Shown here: in pieces, positions 10,625 to 19,649 of the stretch
How the letters are laid out: each line of letters begins with the position of its first letter
How positions within the stretch are numbered: position 1 is the stretch's first letter
Assembly (NCBI GenBank): GCA_037179515.1
Contig: JAXCGZ010014315.1
Location: 2,501 to 27,029, forward strand
Direction of reading: 5' to 3'
Length of the DNA: 24,529 nt
Origin: Halocaridina rubra
Taxonomy: Eukaryota; Arthropoda; Malacostraca; Decapoda; Atyidae
Notes under the pieces: generated by a model
What the model was told of the DNA's origin: nothing
Databases searched by the model: none
Seen by the model: only the letters and a program-made list of their open reading frames with translations
Program-made: the position numbers and the translations under genes

Positions 10625-10825
10625 GTCACCGTGGCTAAAGCGGTAGCGTCCGCGACCCTGAGGCGTCAGATCGAGGGTTCGCGCCCCGTCACGGTCTGAG
10701 GTTAGCAAGGGCATGCACTCAGGGTAACGATTACATCTGCCAAAAAAGTCCTTCGCAAGAAGACAACCGTCCTAGCCTTTGGTTGAAAAGGGAGTCAGTG
10801 ACGTAAAACCGGAACAACAACAACA
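10625..10825 (+). mobile_element. SINE-B copy 5, full length with TSD
   Basis: Head CACCGTGGCTAAAGCGGTAG and GAGGGTTCGCGCCCCGTC, the family body, and a short (AAC)n tail after GTGACGTAAAACCGG. The flanks ACTTGAGGCCCAAAAATTTA (10605-10624) and ACTTGAGGTCCAAAATTA (10826-10843) are a target-site duplication of about 18-20 bp. The (AAC)n tail and long TSD indicate LINE-mediated retroposition. Confidence 0.93.
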
Positions 10826-10843
10826 ACTTGAGGTCCAAAATTA

Positions 10844-11053
10844 CCAGTTACTTTCTCTCAAGGAAAGTTCTGAGAGAAAGACTAGACCATTACCCGTAAT
10901 TACCTGGATTTTTAATCAATTTTCGATATTAATCTTTAATTACCATATTCTCTTCTGTCATAGAGAATTTATTGACTCATTACTTCTAATTATTCTAAAA
11001 CTGAATTAAGAAATGAAATACCTGATGTTTGTAATGAGGCATGCAAATATCTT
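10844..11053. other. Spacer, nothing recognised
   Basis: AT-rich; no motif. Confidence 0.5.
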
Positions 11054-11073
11054 CTAAGAGGTTCTTCTTCTAC

Positions 11074-11272
11074 GTTTGGTTCTGGTTTTACGTCACGGAC
11101 TCCCTTTTCTACCAAGGGTTAGGACGGTTGCCTTCTTGCGAAGGACTTGTTTTGGCAGATGTAATCCTTACCCTGAGTGCATGCCCTTGTTAACCTCAGA
11201 CCGTGACGGGGCGCGAACCCTCGACCTGGCGCCTCAGAGTCGCGAACGCTACCGCTTGAGCCACGGTGACTA
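11074..11272 (-). mobile_element. SINE-B copy 6, full length with TSD
   Basis: Complete in reverse orientation: GGTTTTACGTCACGGACTCC on the left and CGCTTGAGCCACGGTGAC on the right. CTAAGAGGTTCTTCTTCTAC (11054-11073) and CTAAGAGGTCTTCTTCTAC (11273-11291) form a target-site duplication of about 19-20 bp with one indel. Confidence 0.94.
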
Positions 11273-11308
11273 CTAAGAGGTCTTCTTCTACAGCTTTGTA
11301 AAAGAAGT

Positions 11309-11425
11309 TGGGAAACTACTAACGCAAATTCGATCCCTCCCTAGGCCGTTAGGAAAGGCATCCAATCTTAATCCCTAGCTTCGACATCAATGTGTCCACC
11401 CCCAATCGTATGGGGATTAATAATG
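11309..11425 (+). mobile_element. SINE-A copy, 5'-truncated
   Basis: Begins inside the head (GGGAAACTACTAACGC, then TTCGATCCCTCC as B-box). It runs through GTTAGGAAAGGCATCCAATC to the hairpin CCCCAATCGTATGGGG. It lies 17 bp after the SINE-B target duplication. Confidence 0.8.
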
Positions 11426-11562
11426 ATAAATAAACGTTAAACAACAACGACAAGAAAAAATACATCAATTAATATATCTAAAATAAGCATAAACAGTTTT
11501 CACACGAAAAGAGTTGAGTGAACACACACTCAGAAAAGTTAAAACGATTTTTTTGGGCCGCA

Positions 11563-11672
11563 TATGTCACAATAAGTCCCCCTTCAAATGGGGGTGGATG
11601 CAGACAGATTAGAGCCGGGAGGACCCTTACGATTGGACGCCTTTCCTAATGCCCCACGGCCGGATCGATGAG
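11563..11672 (-). mobile_element. SINE-A copy, head-truncated
   Basis: Tail end (GTCACAATAAGTCCCCCTTC) and body are present up to CCCCACGGCCGGATCGA (B-box side). The tRNA-like head then stops abruptly and RTE-like sequence follows. The junction is near 11672. Confidence 0.8.
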
Positions 11673-11826
11673 GGGTACGTTTGGAGAGGCATACCAAAGA
11701 GAAGGTTTATGGATGTGGTGAGGGAGAACTTGAAGGCGTGTGTGTGTGTGTGGTGTAACGGAAGACGACGCAGGAAATAGGGCAATATGAAGACGATTGA
11801 CTCTCTGTGGCGACCTTGACTTGAGC
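11673..11826 (+). pseudogene. RTE-like LINE C-terminal remnant
   Basis: A plus-strand frame reads RRFMDVVREN, then a short VCVC stretch from a small TG repeat at 11739-11752, then GVTEDDAGNRAI and RRL..CGD. This is the C-terminal block seen in other copies here (DVVRED..GV.EEDA). About 50 codons are recognisable. The TG expansion lies inside former coding sequence. Confidence 0.75.
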
Positions 11827-11885
11827 ACTCTACCTAAATACTGAGCAAAGCAGCATCAAAAAGTAGATGCACGATTAATCATAAA

Positions 11886-11945
11886 AAAAAACACCAAGAC
11901 GAAGGAAAAGAAAAAGGTTAAGGACAAGGCAGAGATGAGGTAATA
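11886..11945 (-). mobile_element. Short LINE 3'-end fragment
   Basis: ACCAAGACGAAGGAAAAGAA then GGTTAAGGACAAGGC.GAGATGAGGTAAT matches about 500-556 near the 3' end of the Jockey-like pseudogene almost base for base. Confidence 0.75.
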
Positions 11946-12105
11946 TCACACAAAGGAATAATTACAACATATACCAAAGCTAACCAATAAATCTCAAAGC
12001 AGGATAAAGCCAATTTTTCCTAGTATCATCGCAACTGATATATGTCTTGACCGTGATAACATCCTCATTGGCTCAGGACCTCCTATCGTGGCAGAAAACC
12101 CTTGC

Positions 12106-12285
12106 CCATTTAACCTGTGGATGACCCAAACAAGGTGGTGGTGGGGGAATATTGTGGCAACCCTATACAATGAAGGAGTAAAGAGGAGTGATCGAGGTAT
12201 GCTTGGCTTCTGGTGAACGTGTGCTTTGACTCAGCCACCCCTTCACAAGGGGAAAATACGACCACTGTAGGCCTATGTTTATGAT
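12106..12285 (+). mobile_element. Family C dispersed repeat, copy 1
   Basis: Shares GACCCAA.CA.G, then ATTGTGGCAA, then GATCGAGGTAT and CTTCTGGTGAACGTGTGCTT with the reverse complement of 16838-17060 and with 18432-18542. A hairpin with CCCCTT/AAGGGG stem lies at 12238-12252. No tRNA boxes were seen. It is a short non-autonomous repeat of unknown class. Confidence 0.78.
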
Positions 12286-12495
12286 GAATCATTACAATAT
12301 CTACTGAGAGATAAACTAAAAGAAAAAAATCTGGAACCACTATATATGAAGAAAGGATTCATAGCATCACCTGAAATAAAATTAGTCTAAAGCATTCTCT
12401 TATCCATTACAATATCTTAAAGGATAGAGTTCATCAAAATATCTATATATAGGTGGAGTTAAAACTATCCATACCTATATTTTTATTACCGTTTT
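12286..12495. other. Spacer, nothing recognised
   Basis: AT-rich; no motif. Confidence 0.5.
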
Positions 12496-12664
12496 TGTCA
12501 CATATAGTCCCAATCAAGTGGGGGTAGACACAGACAGGTTGGAGCTATTAGGGTGATTCAGGCTATATGCCCTTCCGACCGCCCTGCGGAGGACTCGAAC
12601 CCGCGTTTGTTAGACGCATCACTTACTGATTAGCGTGCTCTACCACTGAGCAACCGCAGCCCCC
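12496..12664 (-). mobile_element. SINE-A copy, near full length
   Basis: Minus-strand head GGGGCTGCGGTTGCTCAGTG, with GTAGAGC (A-box side) and GGGTTCGAGTCC (a canonical-looking B-box). The GGGCATATAGCC body follows, ending ACTATATGTGACA. Confidence 0.9.
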
Positions 12665-12715
12665 ATTCATTACTATTAATAACATCAACTAAAAAGATTC
12701 AAAACTTTCTCTTAT

Positions 12716-12723
12716 AAAAAAAA

Positions 12724-12815
<92 letters not shown>
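12716..12815. repeat. (A)n(AT)n compound repeat
   Basis: About 26 A residues pass directly into about 75 bp of AT. A poly-A start suggests a decayed retroposon tail seeded the AT expansion, which is inference. Confidence 0.97.
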
Positions 12816-12818
<3 letters not shown>

Positions 12819-12905
12819 ACAAGGTCAAGTGAATCCAGTAAATAAGAGTAACCCCCGAGCGCTCTAGGGTTATTTATTTATACAAGGCAAGTCATCTACC
12901 CTATT

Positions 12906-12936
12906 ACAACCCAACCCAACCCAACCTAACCTAACA
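12906..12936 (-). repeat. Interstitial telomere-like repeat
   Basis: A pentamer run starts as CCCAA units and changes to CCTAA units (CCAACCTAACCTAAC). On the minus strand the latter is TTAGG, the ancestral arthropod telomere repeat. Confidence 0.8.
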
Positions 12937-13457
12937 ATCAAAGTGGTTATTTAACTTTAAATATGATTATAGGGGTTACTCATCATTACAAGAAGCACCT
13001 TTCCTTTATTGAAAAGACAAAACGTAAAATAGAATATCAAGTTAACCTCACCCTTATCTCTTACAGCATCTAAAAGAGTGTATATATAGACCGGCTGTCA
13101 TCCATCACATTAGAGCTAATTCCCTTGGATATTAATGATTATATAGAGGTGGTCAGGAGGCAAAACTTACCGTTTGTAAGGCACGCATCACTACCCTCAA
13201 TCCGATGCTTAGCGTAGATTATGCCTCTCTTGATGATCATAAAAAACTCCCAGATGAAGATGGATTAAGACCCGACTAATTAAAAAAAAAGGGAGGCACC
13301 AGGGTTAACGACGGGGTTTTACTGGTCTATTCTAAATTAAGGTCATGGGAATAAGTTACTATTAACACTGAAAACCTATGTATAATCCATCTACAGTAAA
13401 CAGATGTCAGTATTAATCTTTGTAAAAGATGGTACATCATCATATCTCTCGTCTTTT
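12937..13457. other. Unassigned stretch
   Basis: No open frame with recognisable content and no family match found. Confidence 0.5.
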
Positions 13458-13680
13458 CTAGACAGGGGACCCACAACGGATCAATCCTCTCCTTAACGCC
13501 CTATATGCTGCGGCCTCTTCCGTCACACCACACATCCCAATGTCCTCTCTCACCACATCCATAAATCTCCTCTTTGACCAAATTCTCTTCTTCCCATCAG
13601 GCAGTTCTATTCTCAGTATCCTCATCTCAACAAACCTCTCATCCCTCCTTACACATGCCCAAACCATCTCAGTACATGAC
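13458..13680 (-). pseudogene. RTE-like LINE C-terminal remnant, best-preserved frame
   Basis: A single minus-strand frame of 69 residues reads VWACVRRDERFVE, then MRILRIELPDGKK, then KRRFMDVVREDIGMCGVTEE and LIRCGSP. This is the C-terminal tail found after the RT in RTE-like or related LINE ORFs of fish and invertebrates (family assignment from memory). Nothing upstream (the RT core) is present, so it is a 5'-truncated insertion or an old fragment. Confidence 0.8.
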
Positions 13681-14033
13681 TATATAATATAAAAGGATAA
13701 TTTCTAGGGATTGGAATCTAAGAAATGCAAACGCAAACGAATTCTTATGCTTGAGGCCAAAGATTAGGTGATTCCAGAAATTACCTACTATTTCAATTTG
13801 TGTACTCATCAGTTCTGCTGAGATTGCCAAAGGCTAGGAGAAAAAGAAAAGAAAAAAAAACTGGAAATCATAATGTGAAATTTTCATTGTTGCAGGAAAG
13901 GTGGGTTCGAACCAAGTTCAGTAGATATTGCATAACAGTATGTAATAAAGTAAGCCACAATCCATATAGAAAGCAATCTGAAGTGTGCCTCTAAGCATAC
14001 ATAAAAACAATATAATGGTATTTGATGCATATG
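13681..14033. other. Unassigned stretch
   Basis: No recognisable gene. The 64-residue plus-strand frame here has no motif. Confidence 0.5.
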
Positions 14034-14193
14034 TGTCACAACTAGGCCCCCGTTCGCATGGGAATGGATGCAGGTTAAGAGTTGTAAGGGAGATTAAGGC
14101 TGGATGCCCTTTGTAATGCCCCGCCGCGGGATCGATCCCACGTGAGTCTCTTCCCGGCTCGCGCACTCTAGCAATAAACTACCGCTGGCCCCT
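14034..14193 (-). mobile_element. SINE-A copy
   Basis: Left end TGTCACAACTAGGCCCCCGT. The body carries GGATGCCCTTTGTAATGCCC. The head has GGGATCGATCCC (B-box region on the minus strand) and ends at ACCGCTGGCCCC. Confidence 0.87.
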
Positions 14194-14221
14194 ACTAGAG
14201 AACAGATAACAAAAGAGACTG

Positions 14222-14403
14222 AGTCTAATACAGTGGTAGCGCGCTGGCTTCGCATTCACGAGGTCGAAAGATCGGTTCCCGTCCAAGACCGAGAGCTTAA
14301 GCTGTTTACTGGCAGGTTACTGCTGTGGTTGGGCACCACAGTGGGGGGTTGGGGCTTGCCCCGGCTGACGGATACCCATTGTATAATGAAATGGAAATAA
14401 AGG
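14222..14403 (+). mobile_element. SINE-D: tRNA-Ala-like SINE with (TTA)n tail
   Basis: GTGGTAGCGCGCTGGCTTCG then CATTCACGAGGTC resembles a tRNA-Ala(CGC) from D-loop to variable loop, and ATCGGTTCCCG is the B-box. The tRNA-unrelated body carries two strong hairpins: CTGTGGT/ACCACAG (14323-14341) and GGGG-CTTG-CCCC (14351-14362). It ends AATAAAGG followed by a TTA array, the usual tail of such SINEs. Acceptor-stem pairing is not kept, so it is not a functional tRNA. Confidence 0.85.
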
Positions 14404-14564
<161 letters not shown>

Positions 14565-14810
14565 AGTATCTTTAGAGGTTTTGGCACTTTGCTCCCATCC
14601 AAGATATCCCAAGTTCGATTCCTACAAGGTGAATCGTACATTTAATTGCCAGAAACACTTCGATAAAGGATAATATTGGCATCCTTAGTGTGTGTTCTCA
14701 TTGGAAAGATAAAACATGTGGATAAAGCACATATAAGTTATGACTTCGATGTAAGAAGAAATAAACAAAAAATAATAAATTTCGGTATTAACAATATTGC
14801 ACCGTTTTCT

Positions 14811-14968
14811 TGCACAATCAGTCCCCATGCTAATGGGAGTAGATACAGTCAAGTTAGTGGTATAAGGGAATCAAGGATGGATGCCCTTTGTAACGCCCCG
14901 CGGTGGGATCGAACCCAACCTAGTCGCTTCCCGATTCGTGCACTCTACCACTGAGCTGCCGCAGCCCC
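14811..14968 (-). mobile_element. SINE-A copy, full length
   Basis: Minus-strand head GGGGCTGCGGCAGCTCAGTG with GTAGAGTGC (A-box) and GGGTTCGATCCCACC (B-box), then body and the CCCAT-TAGC-ATGGG hairpin. The 5' and 3' ends of the head do not pair as an acceptor stem, so this is a SINE and not a tRNA gene. Confidence 0.93.
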
Positions 14969-15289
14969 AACATTTAGAAGTCATATATTGCTGTTTAATG
15001 CTTCCCATACCAGATAATAAAAACCGATGACTCATTTCTCAACCTACTTAACCTCTGACCCTTTTAGCCTCAAATTACTTTAAATCCACTTCCAAAAGCC
15101 TCCTCTGTCTTATAATTGAGGTTTACTGACAGGTAATCAGGTAACAGCATATTCTTTAAAACCAGGAATTTTAATTCTTCAATGCAGTGTCTATGACTAT
15201 GCCTGTAGCAACATACTTTATATCTCCACCTGTCAAACTCTCCTTCCATTTCTTCTTAGTTCGGCTTCTCGTATTAGGGGTCGCAACAG
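14969..15289. other. Unassigned stretch
   Basis: No gene or repeat match recognised. Confidence 0.5.
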
Positions 15290-15690
15290 CGAATCAGTCG
15301 TCTCCTTATGGCCCTATCCCCTGCGTCCTCCTCCGCCACACCACACACTAATGCCCACCCTCACCACATGCATAAACCTTCACTTTGGTTTATATCACCC
15401 CCTCCTGCCTGGCAGCTGCATCCTCAGAATCCTTTTCCCAACATAACTCTCCTCAGTACATATTGAAACCAATTTGGTTTCGCCTCCTCAAATCACCCTG
15501 TTCACTTTGTCCTCCTCCATTACACCACTAACTCAGTCCTCCCTCATCGCATCCATAAACCTCCTCTTTGGACTATCTTACCTCCTCCGACCTGACAGCA
15601 GCATTCTCAGGATCCATCTCCAAACAAACCCTTTATCCCTCCTCAGCACATGCCCAAACTATCTCCAGTCTATTCACTACATCTAATAAC
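15290..15690 (-). pseudogene. RTE-like LINE C-terminal remnant, two tandem units
   Basis: CGTCCTCCTCCGCCACACCA at about 15324 and TGTCCTCCTCCATTACACCA at about 15509 start matching segments about 185 bp apart. Each continues into CATAAACCT.C.CTTTGG, then CTGGCAGC/CTGACAGC, then CAGCACATGCCCAAAC-type sequence. In antisense they match the frame at 13458-13680. Both units are frameshifted, and they differ enough to be an old duplication. Confidence 0.78.
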
Positions 15691-16051
15691 TGTATTTTAG
15701 GCTCTCTATCTACCTATCTATGAAATCATAACAGTTAGCACTGGGAAACTATTTATCTAAGGACAGTAGCAATAATCCATCTATTCAGCCACACAAATGG
15801 TCAAAAATATTTATCTACCCATCTACTCATTAACACAACCAACTCCCTGAATATAATGATACATAAGCATTGCAAAATGAAACAAATTTTAATCGTAAAA
15901 AATTACAACACTTTAAGGTTAATGTTATATATGTAAGAGAGAATAAATTAATATAAAAATATAATGATCCTGTAATTTATTCTTTTCTGAGCACGAGAAA
16001 AATAAAAATGAACCAATGTTGTATTATCAATAATAAAAGGAAGATATACTG
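15691..16051. other. AT-rich spacer
   Basis: No gene or repeat recognised before the palindromic element. Confidence 0.5.
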
Positions 16052-16053
16052 TA

Positions 16054-16458
16054 CAGGGTGTCCACAAAGTCTGGGTACATAGGAAATTTCACTATGCAGA
16101 GCTATTCAATCGAGTTCACCTGAATTTTGTAAAACGCATCAAATTATGCATTGCAAATGATGGAAATCATATTGAAAATATTATTTATTAACATTAGATT
16201 TAAATAAAATTGTTTTGTTTTAAAAGTATGTGTTAATCTGCTGTGTACCCAGACTTCGTCTGGTTACACAGGAGATTAACACATACTTTTAAAACAAAAC
16301 AATTTTATTTAAATCTAATGTTAATAAATAATATTTTCAATATGATTTCCATCATTTTCAATGCATAATTTGATGTGCTTTACAAAATTCAGGTGAACTC
16401 GATTGAATAGGTCTGCATAGTCAAGTTTCCTATGTATCCAGACTTTGTGGACACCCTA
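16054..16458. mobile_element. Palindromic mariner-type MITE, compound
   Basis: The ends CAGGGTGTCCACAAAGTCTG and (reverse complement of the right end) TAGGGTGTCCACAAAGTCTG form terminal inverted repeats flanked by TA (16052-16053 and 16459-16460), as for Tc1/mariner. Pairing continues over almost the whole 405 bp, for example TTAACACATACTTTTAAAAC against its complement. The centre has TGTACCCAGACTT, an inverted copy of the TIR interior, and a smaller dyad CAGAC-TTC-GTCTG. Each half is therefore itself bounded by TIR-like sequence. No transposase ORF is present. Confidence 0.87.
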
Positions 16459-16577
16459 TATAATTTTATAAATATATAATGAGTGCCAAGAGCATGACAC
16501 GCCTGTTTACCAAAAGAAAGATAAGAGAAATAAGTGCCAGAAGAGAGTTTTCTCATCCGGGAAAAAAAAATATTTTC

Positions 16578-16763
16578 GGTTTTACGTCACGGACTCCCTT
16601 TTCTACCAAGGGCTAGGACGATTGCCTTCTTACGAAGGACTTGTTTTGGCAGATGTAATCATCACCCTGAGTGCATGCCCTTGCTACTCAGACCGTGGCG
16701 GGGCGCAAACCCTTAACCTGACGCCTCAAAGTCGCAGACGCTACCACTTTGCCGCGGTGACTA
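16578..16763 (-). mobile_element. SINE-B copy 7, with TSD
   Basis: Reverse orientation, from GGTTTTACGTCACGGACTCC to GCCGCGGTGAC. ATCCGGGAAAAAAAAAT (16555-16571) and ATCCGGAAAAAAATT (16768-16782) are a target-site duplication of about 15 bp with slippage in the A run. The head has lost a few bases near GCTACTCAGACC. Confidence 0.9.
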
Positions 16764-16837
16764 CGTAATCCGGAAAAAAATTAAGATATAAATATAAATG
16801 TAGCAACTCCAGAAATTCTTTTCTGGAGTTCCGCACA

Positions 16838-17060
16838 CATATACAATGGCCTCAATCCCCCTTATAGGGGGAGTCAAAGCACACATTCACCAGAAGCTAT
16901 TATACCTCGATCAATTTTCTTAGCTCCCTGGGGATAAGGGACTTGCCACAATGCCCCCAACGTCCTGCTTGGGTCAACCACGGGGTAAGTGGAAAAGGAT
17001 CGTCTGTCATGAGGCCAGATAGCTGCAGCTGCCTTTACCCCACCGTTTTCTCTCATGCCA
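16838..17060 (-). mobile_element. Family C dispersed repeat, copy 2 (longest)
   Basis: On the minus strand it runs from GAGAGAAAACGGTGGGGTAA through TTGACCCAAGCAGGACGTTG and GATCGAGGTATAATAGCTTC to the hairpin CCCCCT-ATA-AGGGGG (16857-16871 on plus). It then ends CATTGTATATGTGTG. The 60-residue minus-strand frame across it is a by-product of the repeat. The 5' part (17000-17060) is not seen in the other two copies. Confidence 0.78.
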
Positions 17061-17249
17061 ACCCTTCACACCCACTAATCCCAACTTACTGTGCTAGCAA
17101 GCGCGAGAAGTCCCTTTGGCCCGCGTCACATATATCACATAGGATATTGGCTTTGACCATTTTTGACCCTATCCTATATTTCACTTATCCAAATTTAGCC
17201 AACACTGTTATTCAAACAAACACGCAATAATCAACTTTGCTTCCTGGTA
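17061..17249. other. Unassigned spacer
   Basis: Possibly the upstream end of family C, but no second copy here supports this. Confidence 0.4.
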
Positions 17250-17575
17250 CATAATGCTAATTACTGCAAACAATATGTATATGATTGAAGCTATTTGTAT
17301 TACTTAATTTAATATAAATTTTACGCTTAGAAAATGTAGTCACAAAATGCTAATTTCTGCAAACAAAGTGGAAGTGAATGCATTAGTTATTTAATTATTC
17401 AATTTACTACTAATTTCTGCAAACAATATGAAAATGAATTACATATTTCAATTATTCAACAGAATTTCTACAACCAGAATACTCAGTCACATCATGCTAA
17501 TTTCTACAAACAGATAAGATATGAATTAAATAATAATTTAATTATTCAATTTAAGAAAATGTCATTAATTAGTAT
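17250..17575. repeat. Degenerate AT-rich tandem repeat
   Basis: GCTAATT.CTGCAAACAA recurs at 17255, 17349, 17410 and 17496 (the last as CTACAAACAG). Each is followed by ATATGAA.ATGAATT and TTTAATTATTCAATTTA-type sequence. Spacing varies (about 94, 61 and 86 bp), so the units have gained and lost internal pieces. Confidence 0.75.
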
Positions 17576-17807
17576 GTGTAGTCGGTACTTTGTCTGAGCC
17601 ACAATTTATTATGTTACAGCTTAAAATTAACTTTTTGGGGTCAAAGTTTATCCAGTTCAGGCTTAAGTGCCAGAGGAAAAGCGGCAACTGTCTGATGTGT
17701 TTAGAGTATGTGACCCGGAGCTACATAAACAGTGCAAGAATGATTAATATGCCCTAATTTATCTGGGAGAAATGTCAAACAGAGCCATAAAACAGGAAGT
17801 AGGACGT
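17576..17807. other. Unassigned spacer
   Basis: No match recognised. Confidence 0.45.
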
Positions 17808-17912
17808 CTGTCCCTTAGTAAAAGTACCCTTAGGACAACTACCCCTTGTGATAATTGCCCCTAGATGATTATCCCTTAGGAAAATTGCCCATAATGAAAC
17901 TGCCCAAAACTT
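17808..17912. repeat. Degenerate 15-16 bp tandem repeat
   Basis: Seven consecutive units follow a pattern of ATTGCCCTTAGGAAA type (for example AGTACCCTTAGGACA, ATTGCCCCTAGATGA, TTATCCCTTAGGAAA, ATTGCCCATAATGAA). The array passes directly into telomere-like CCTAA units. Two inverted units lie at about 18085-18118. Confidence 0.82.
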
Positions 17913-17968
17913 AACCTAATTCAACCTAACGTAACCTAACCTAACCTAACTTAACCTAATCTCACCTC
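17913..17968 (-). repeat. Interstitial telomere-like repeat
   Basis: About eleven AACCT-type pentamers, with an uninterrupted core TAACCTAACCTAACCTAACT near 17932-17951 and degenerate edges. On the minus strand these are TTAGG. Confidence 0.85.
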
Positions 17969-18084
17969 ACCATGTATGAAATGCTAAATTGCTCACACTG
18001 AACAAGTCTGTATATTTTGTTTGTTTCTAATTCTATGAAATATTTCACTTTAATATCAAGGGGAGACTTTTAGCATTATGAGTT

Positions 18085-18124
18085 ATGGGCAATTGTCCAA
18101 AGGTCAATCGTCCATATCCCAATC
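18085..18124. repeat. Inverted units of the 15-bp repeat
   Basis: TGGGCAATTGTCCAA and AGGTCAATCGTCCAT are the reverse complement in style of the ATTGCCC units at 17808-17912. The two arrays could mark the ends of one element of about 317 bp. Confidence 0.55.
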
Positions 18125-18431
18125 AGGTTTGTATATACCATTAAACTATACAATAACTCTGGGAAGACTGGAAAAGTAGGAAGCATGAATACATAAAGTC
18201 GAGGGAGACAAAGAATTCTGTGCTGTCACTAATTTTTTCCTAGTACCTACTGTGATCTATCAACTCCAAGACGCCCATTGTATGTGATAATTTCCAATAT
18301 TAAACGACTTATGGATGCTCCTCTGACGAATACTCAAAGAATGGATAACACTGTGTGTGCGTAATTATCACTACTGCGCTTCAAACTACATTACAACTGA
18401 AGAGGAACTGTGCAAACCTTCACCTCAAGGA
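18125..18431. other. Unassigned stretch
   Basis: No gene or repeat recognised. Confidence 0.5.
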
Positions 18432-18542
18432 GCTGAAAGGAGCGTTCGATGTATGTTTGGCTTTTGGTGAATATGTGCTTTGACTTGGCCACCTCCCTTG
18501 ATAAAGGGGATTGAGCCCATTGAATATGCATGCATGTATGTA
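18432..18542 (+). mobile_element. Family C dispersed repeat, copy 3 (3' part)
   Basis: TTTGGCTTTTGGTGAATATG, then TGCTTTGACTTGGCCACC, match copies 1 and 2. A hairpin with CCCTT/AAGGG stem follows at 18495-18508. It ends with a short ATGT-type tail (GCATGCATGTATGTATC). Confidence 0.75.
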
Positions 18543-18917
18543 TCTTCAACACCATCGTAATTATCAAATACCAAAAATAAAGAGAGAGAAAGAAAAAACT
18601 TGAGTTAAATTAACATTACTTAAATTGGTATAGTACAAAGCGGTCATTCACACCAAAAGCAACGGGTCAAAATGTGCTTGCTTGCGCGAATGGGTTTGCT
18701 AAATCCAGGGACTGGAATGCCGATGAACCAGGAAGCCTGGAATAATAATGAGGATGACTGGAGGGAGGGATAAAAAAAAAGAGAAGACTTGAAGGAAAGG
18801 CAGACACATGGGACTGTAAGCTTGATGGACATGAACAGACACAACTTGCCCAAATACAGAAACGAGAAAAACAGGAAAAATAATTTCTTACACAAGAGCA
18901 TTATTATCAAGTGGTAC
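18543..18917. other. Unassigned stretch
   Basis: The 88-residue minus-strand frame (18644-18910) is rich in F, L and S, with no motif or start context that would support a gene. Confidence 0.45.
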
Positions 18918-18967
18918 TTTTAAAATACCTGCACATGTGATTCTGGATATGGTAGGGGCACTTCTAA

Positions 18968-19162
18968 AGGGCGGTTTACACGGTCAAACGGTTCGTCGAA
19001 CGCGGTTCGACAGACAAGTGTTTGAAGTAATGTTCGAACGTGTGAACGGGGTATTTGGACGTGTTCGACAACCAAATACCCCGTTCACACGTTCGAACAT
19101 CACTTCAAACACTTGTCTGTCGAACCACGTTCGACGAACCGATTGGCCGTGTAAACCGCCCT
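18968..19162. mobile_element. Fold-back MITE, copy 2 (PIF/Harbinger-like)
   Basis: Starts AGGGCGGTTTACACGGTCAA and ends with its complement CCGTGTAAACCGCCCT. The arms match almost throughout, including GACAGACAAGTGTTTGAAGT. TAA flanks both ends (18965-18967 and 19163-19165). It is closely similar to 2545-2753 but about 14 bp shorter at the centre. Plus- and minus-strand frames through it arise from the palindrome and do not encode a protein. Confidence 0.93.
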
Positions 19163-19320
19163 TAAGGGCATGGAACTTCGAGGATGGAATCTGGAGAAAT
19201 GGAGTACGTGTCTCTTACAATAATACTCTCTAAGGTCAGTGAAGAAAATGAATCAAATTATGATACAAAATCTGGAAATAAAAGCTGGAAAAATAGGCAT
19301 GTTCCTCTAACAATGTGATC

Positions 19321-19471
19321 GATTTTACGTTACGGACTAATATTTCTATTAAGGGCTAGGACGGTGCCTTCTTGCTAAGCACTTTGGTTATGGCAAGTGT
19401 GACCGTTACCCTGAGTGAATGTTCTTTTTAACCTTAGACAGTGGCGGGCCTCGAACCCACGACCTGACGAA
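19321..19471 (-). mobile_element. SINE-B copy 8, 5'-truncated
   Basis: Reverse orientation. Tail GATTTTACGTTACGGACT and body through GGCGGGCCTCGAACCCACGA (B-box region) are present. The A-box half is lost at CTGACGA. No clear target duplication. Confidence 0.82.
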
Positions 19472-19605
19472 TTATACTCTTTTAAGATATATGAAGAAAA
19501 TGGATCAAGTTGGACTTGAAAAGCACCTGAACACATGATTCTATATGTGACAGAGGTACTTTTTGGGTCATGGCATTGAGCTTTGAAACTTGAAGTCTCT
19601 TCCAA

Positions 19606-19649
19606 TCTTCTTCGTCTACATCTTTTCCCACTTTTATGTGGGGTCGATG
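19606..19649. repeat. Dispersed short repeat (copy 2)
   Basis: CTTCTTCGTCTACATCTTTT then CCCACTTTTATGTGGGGTCGAT matches the segment inside the LINE ORF1 at 4068-4112. Confidence 0.75.

Noticed and set aside
14222..14290. A possible functional tRNA-Ala(CGC)
   Set aside because: Only the anticodon and T-arm side resemble tRNA-Ala. No closed acceptor stem is present, and a SINE body follows.
14811..14968. A possible tRNA gene on the minus strand
   Set aside because: A- and B-boxes are good, but the acceptor ends do not pair, and the same head recurs in many copies fused to the same body, so it is a SINE.
16874..17056. 60-residue minus-strand frame
   Set aside because: It coincides with the dispersed family C repeat and is not kept open in the other copies.
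18644..18910. 88-residue minus-strand frame with a hydrophobic start
   Set aside because: No recognisable motif, no splice or promoter context and F/L/S-rich composition typical of A-rich antisense DNA.
18937..19233. 98-residue plus-strand frame over the second MITE
   Set aside because: The frame is formed by the palindrome and its flanks and matches the frame-like shadow in the first MITE copy.
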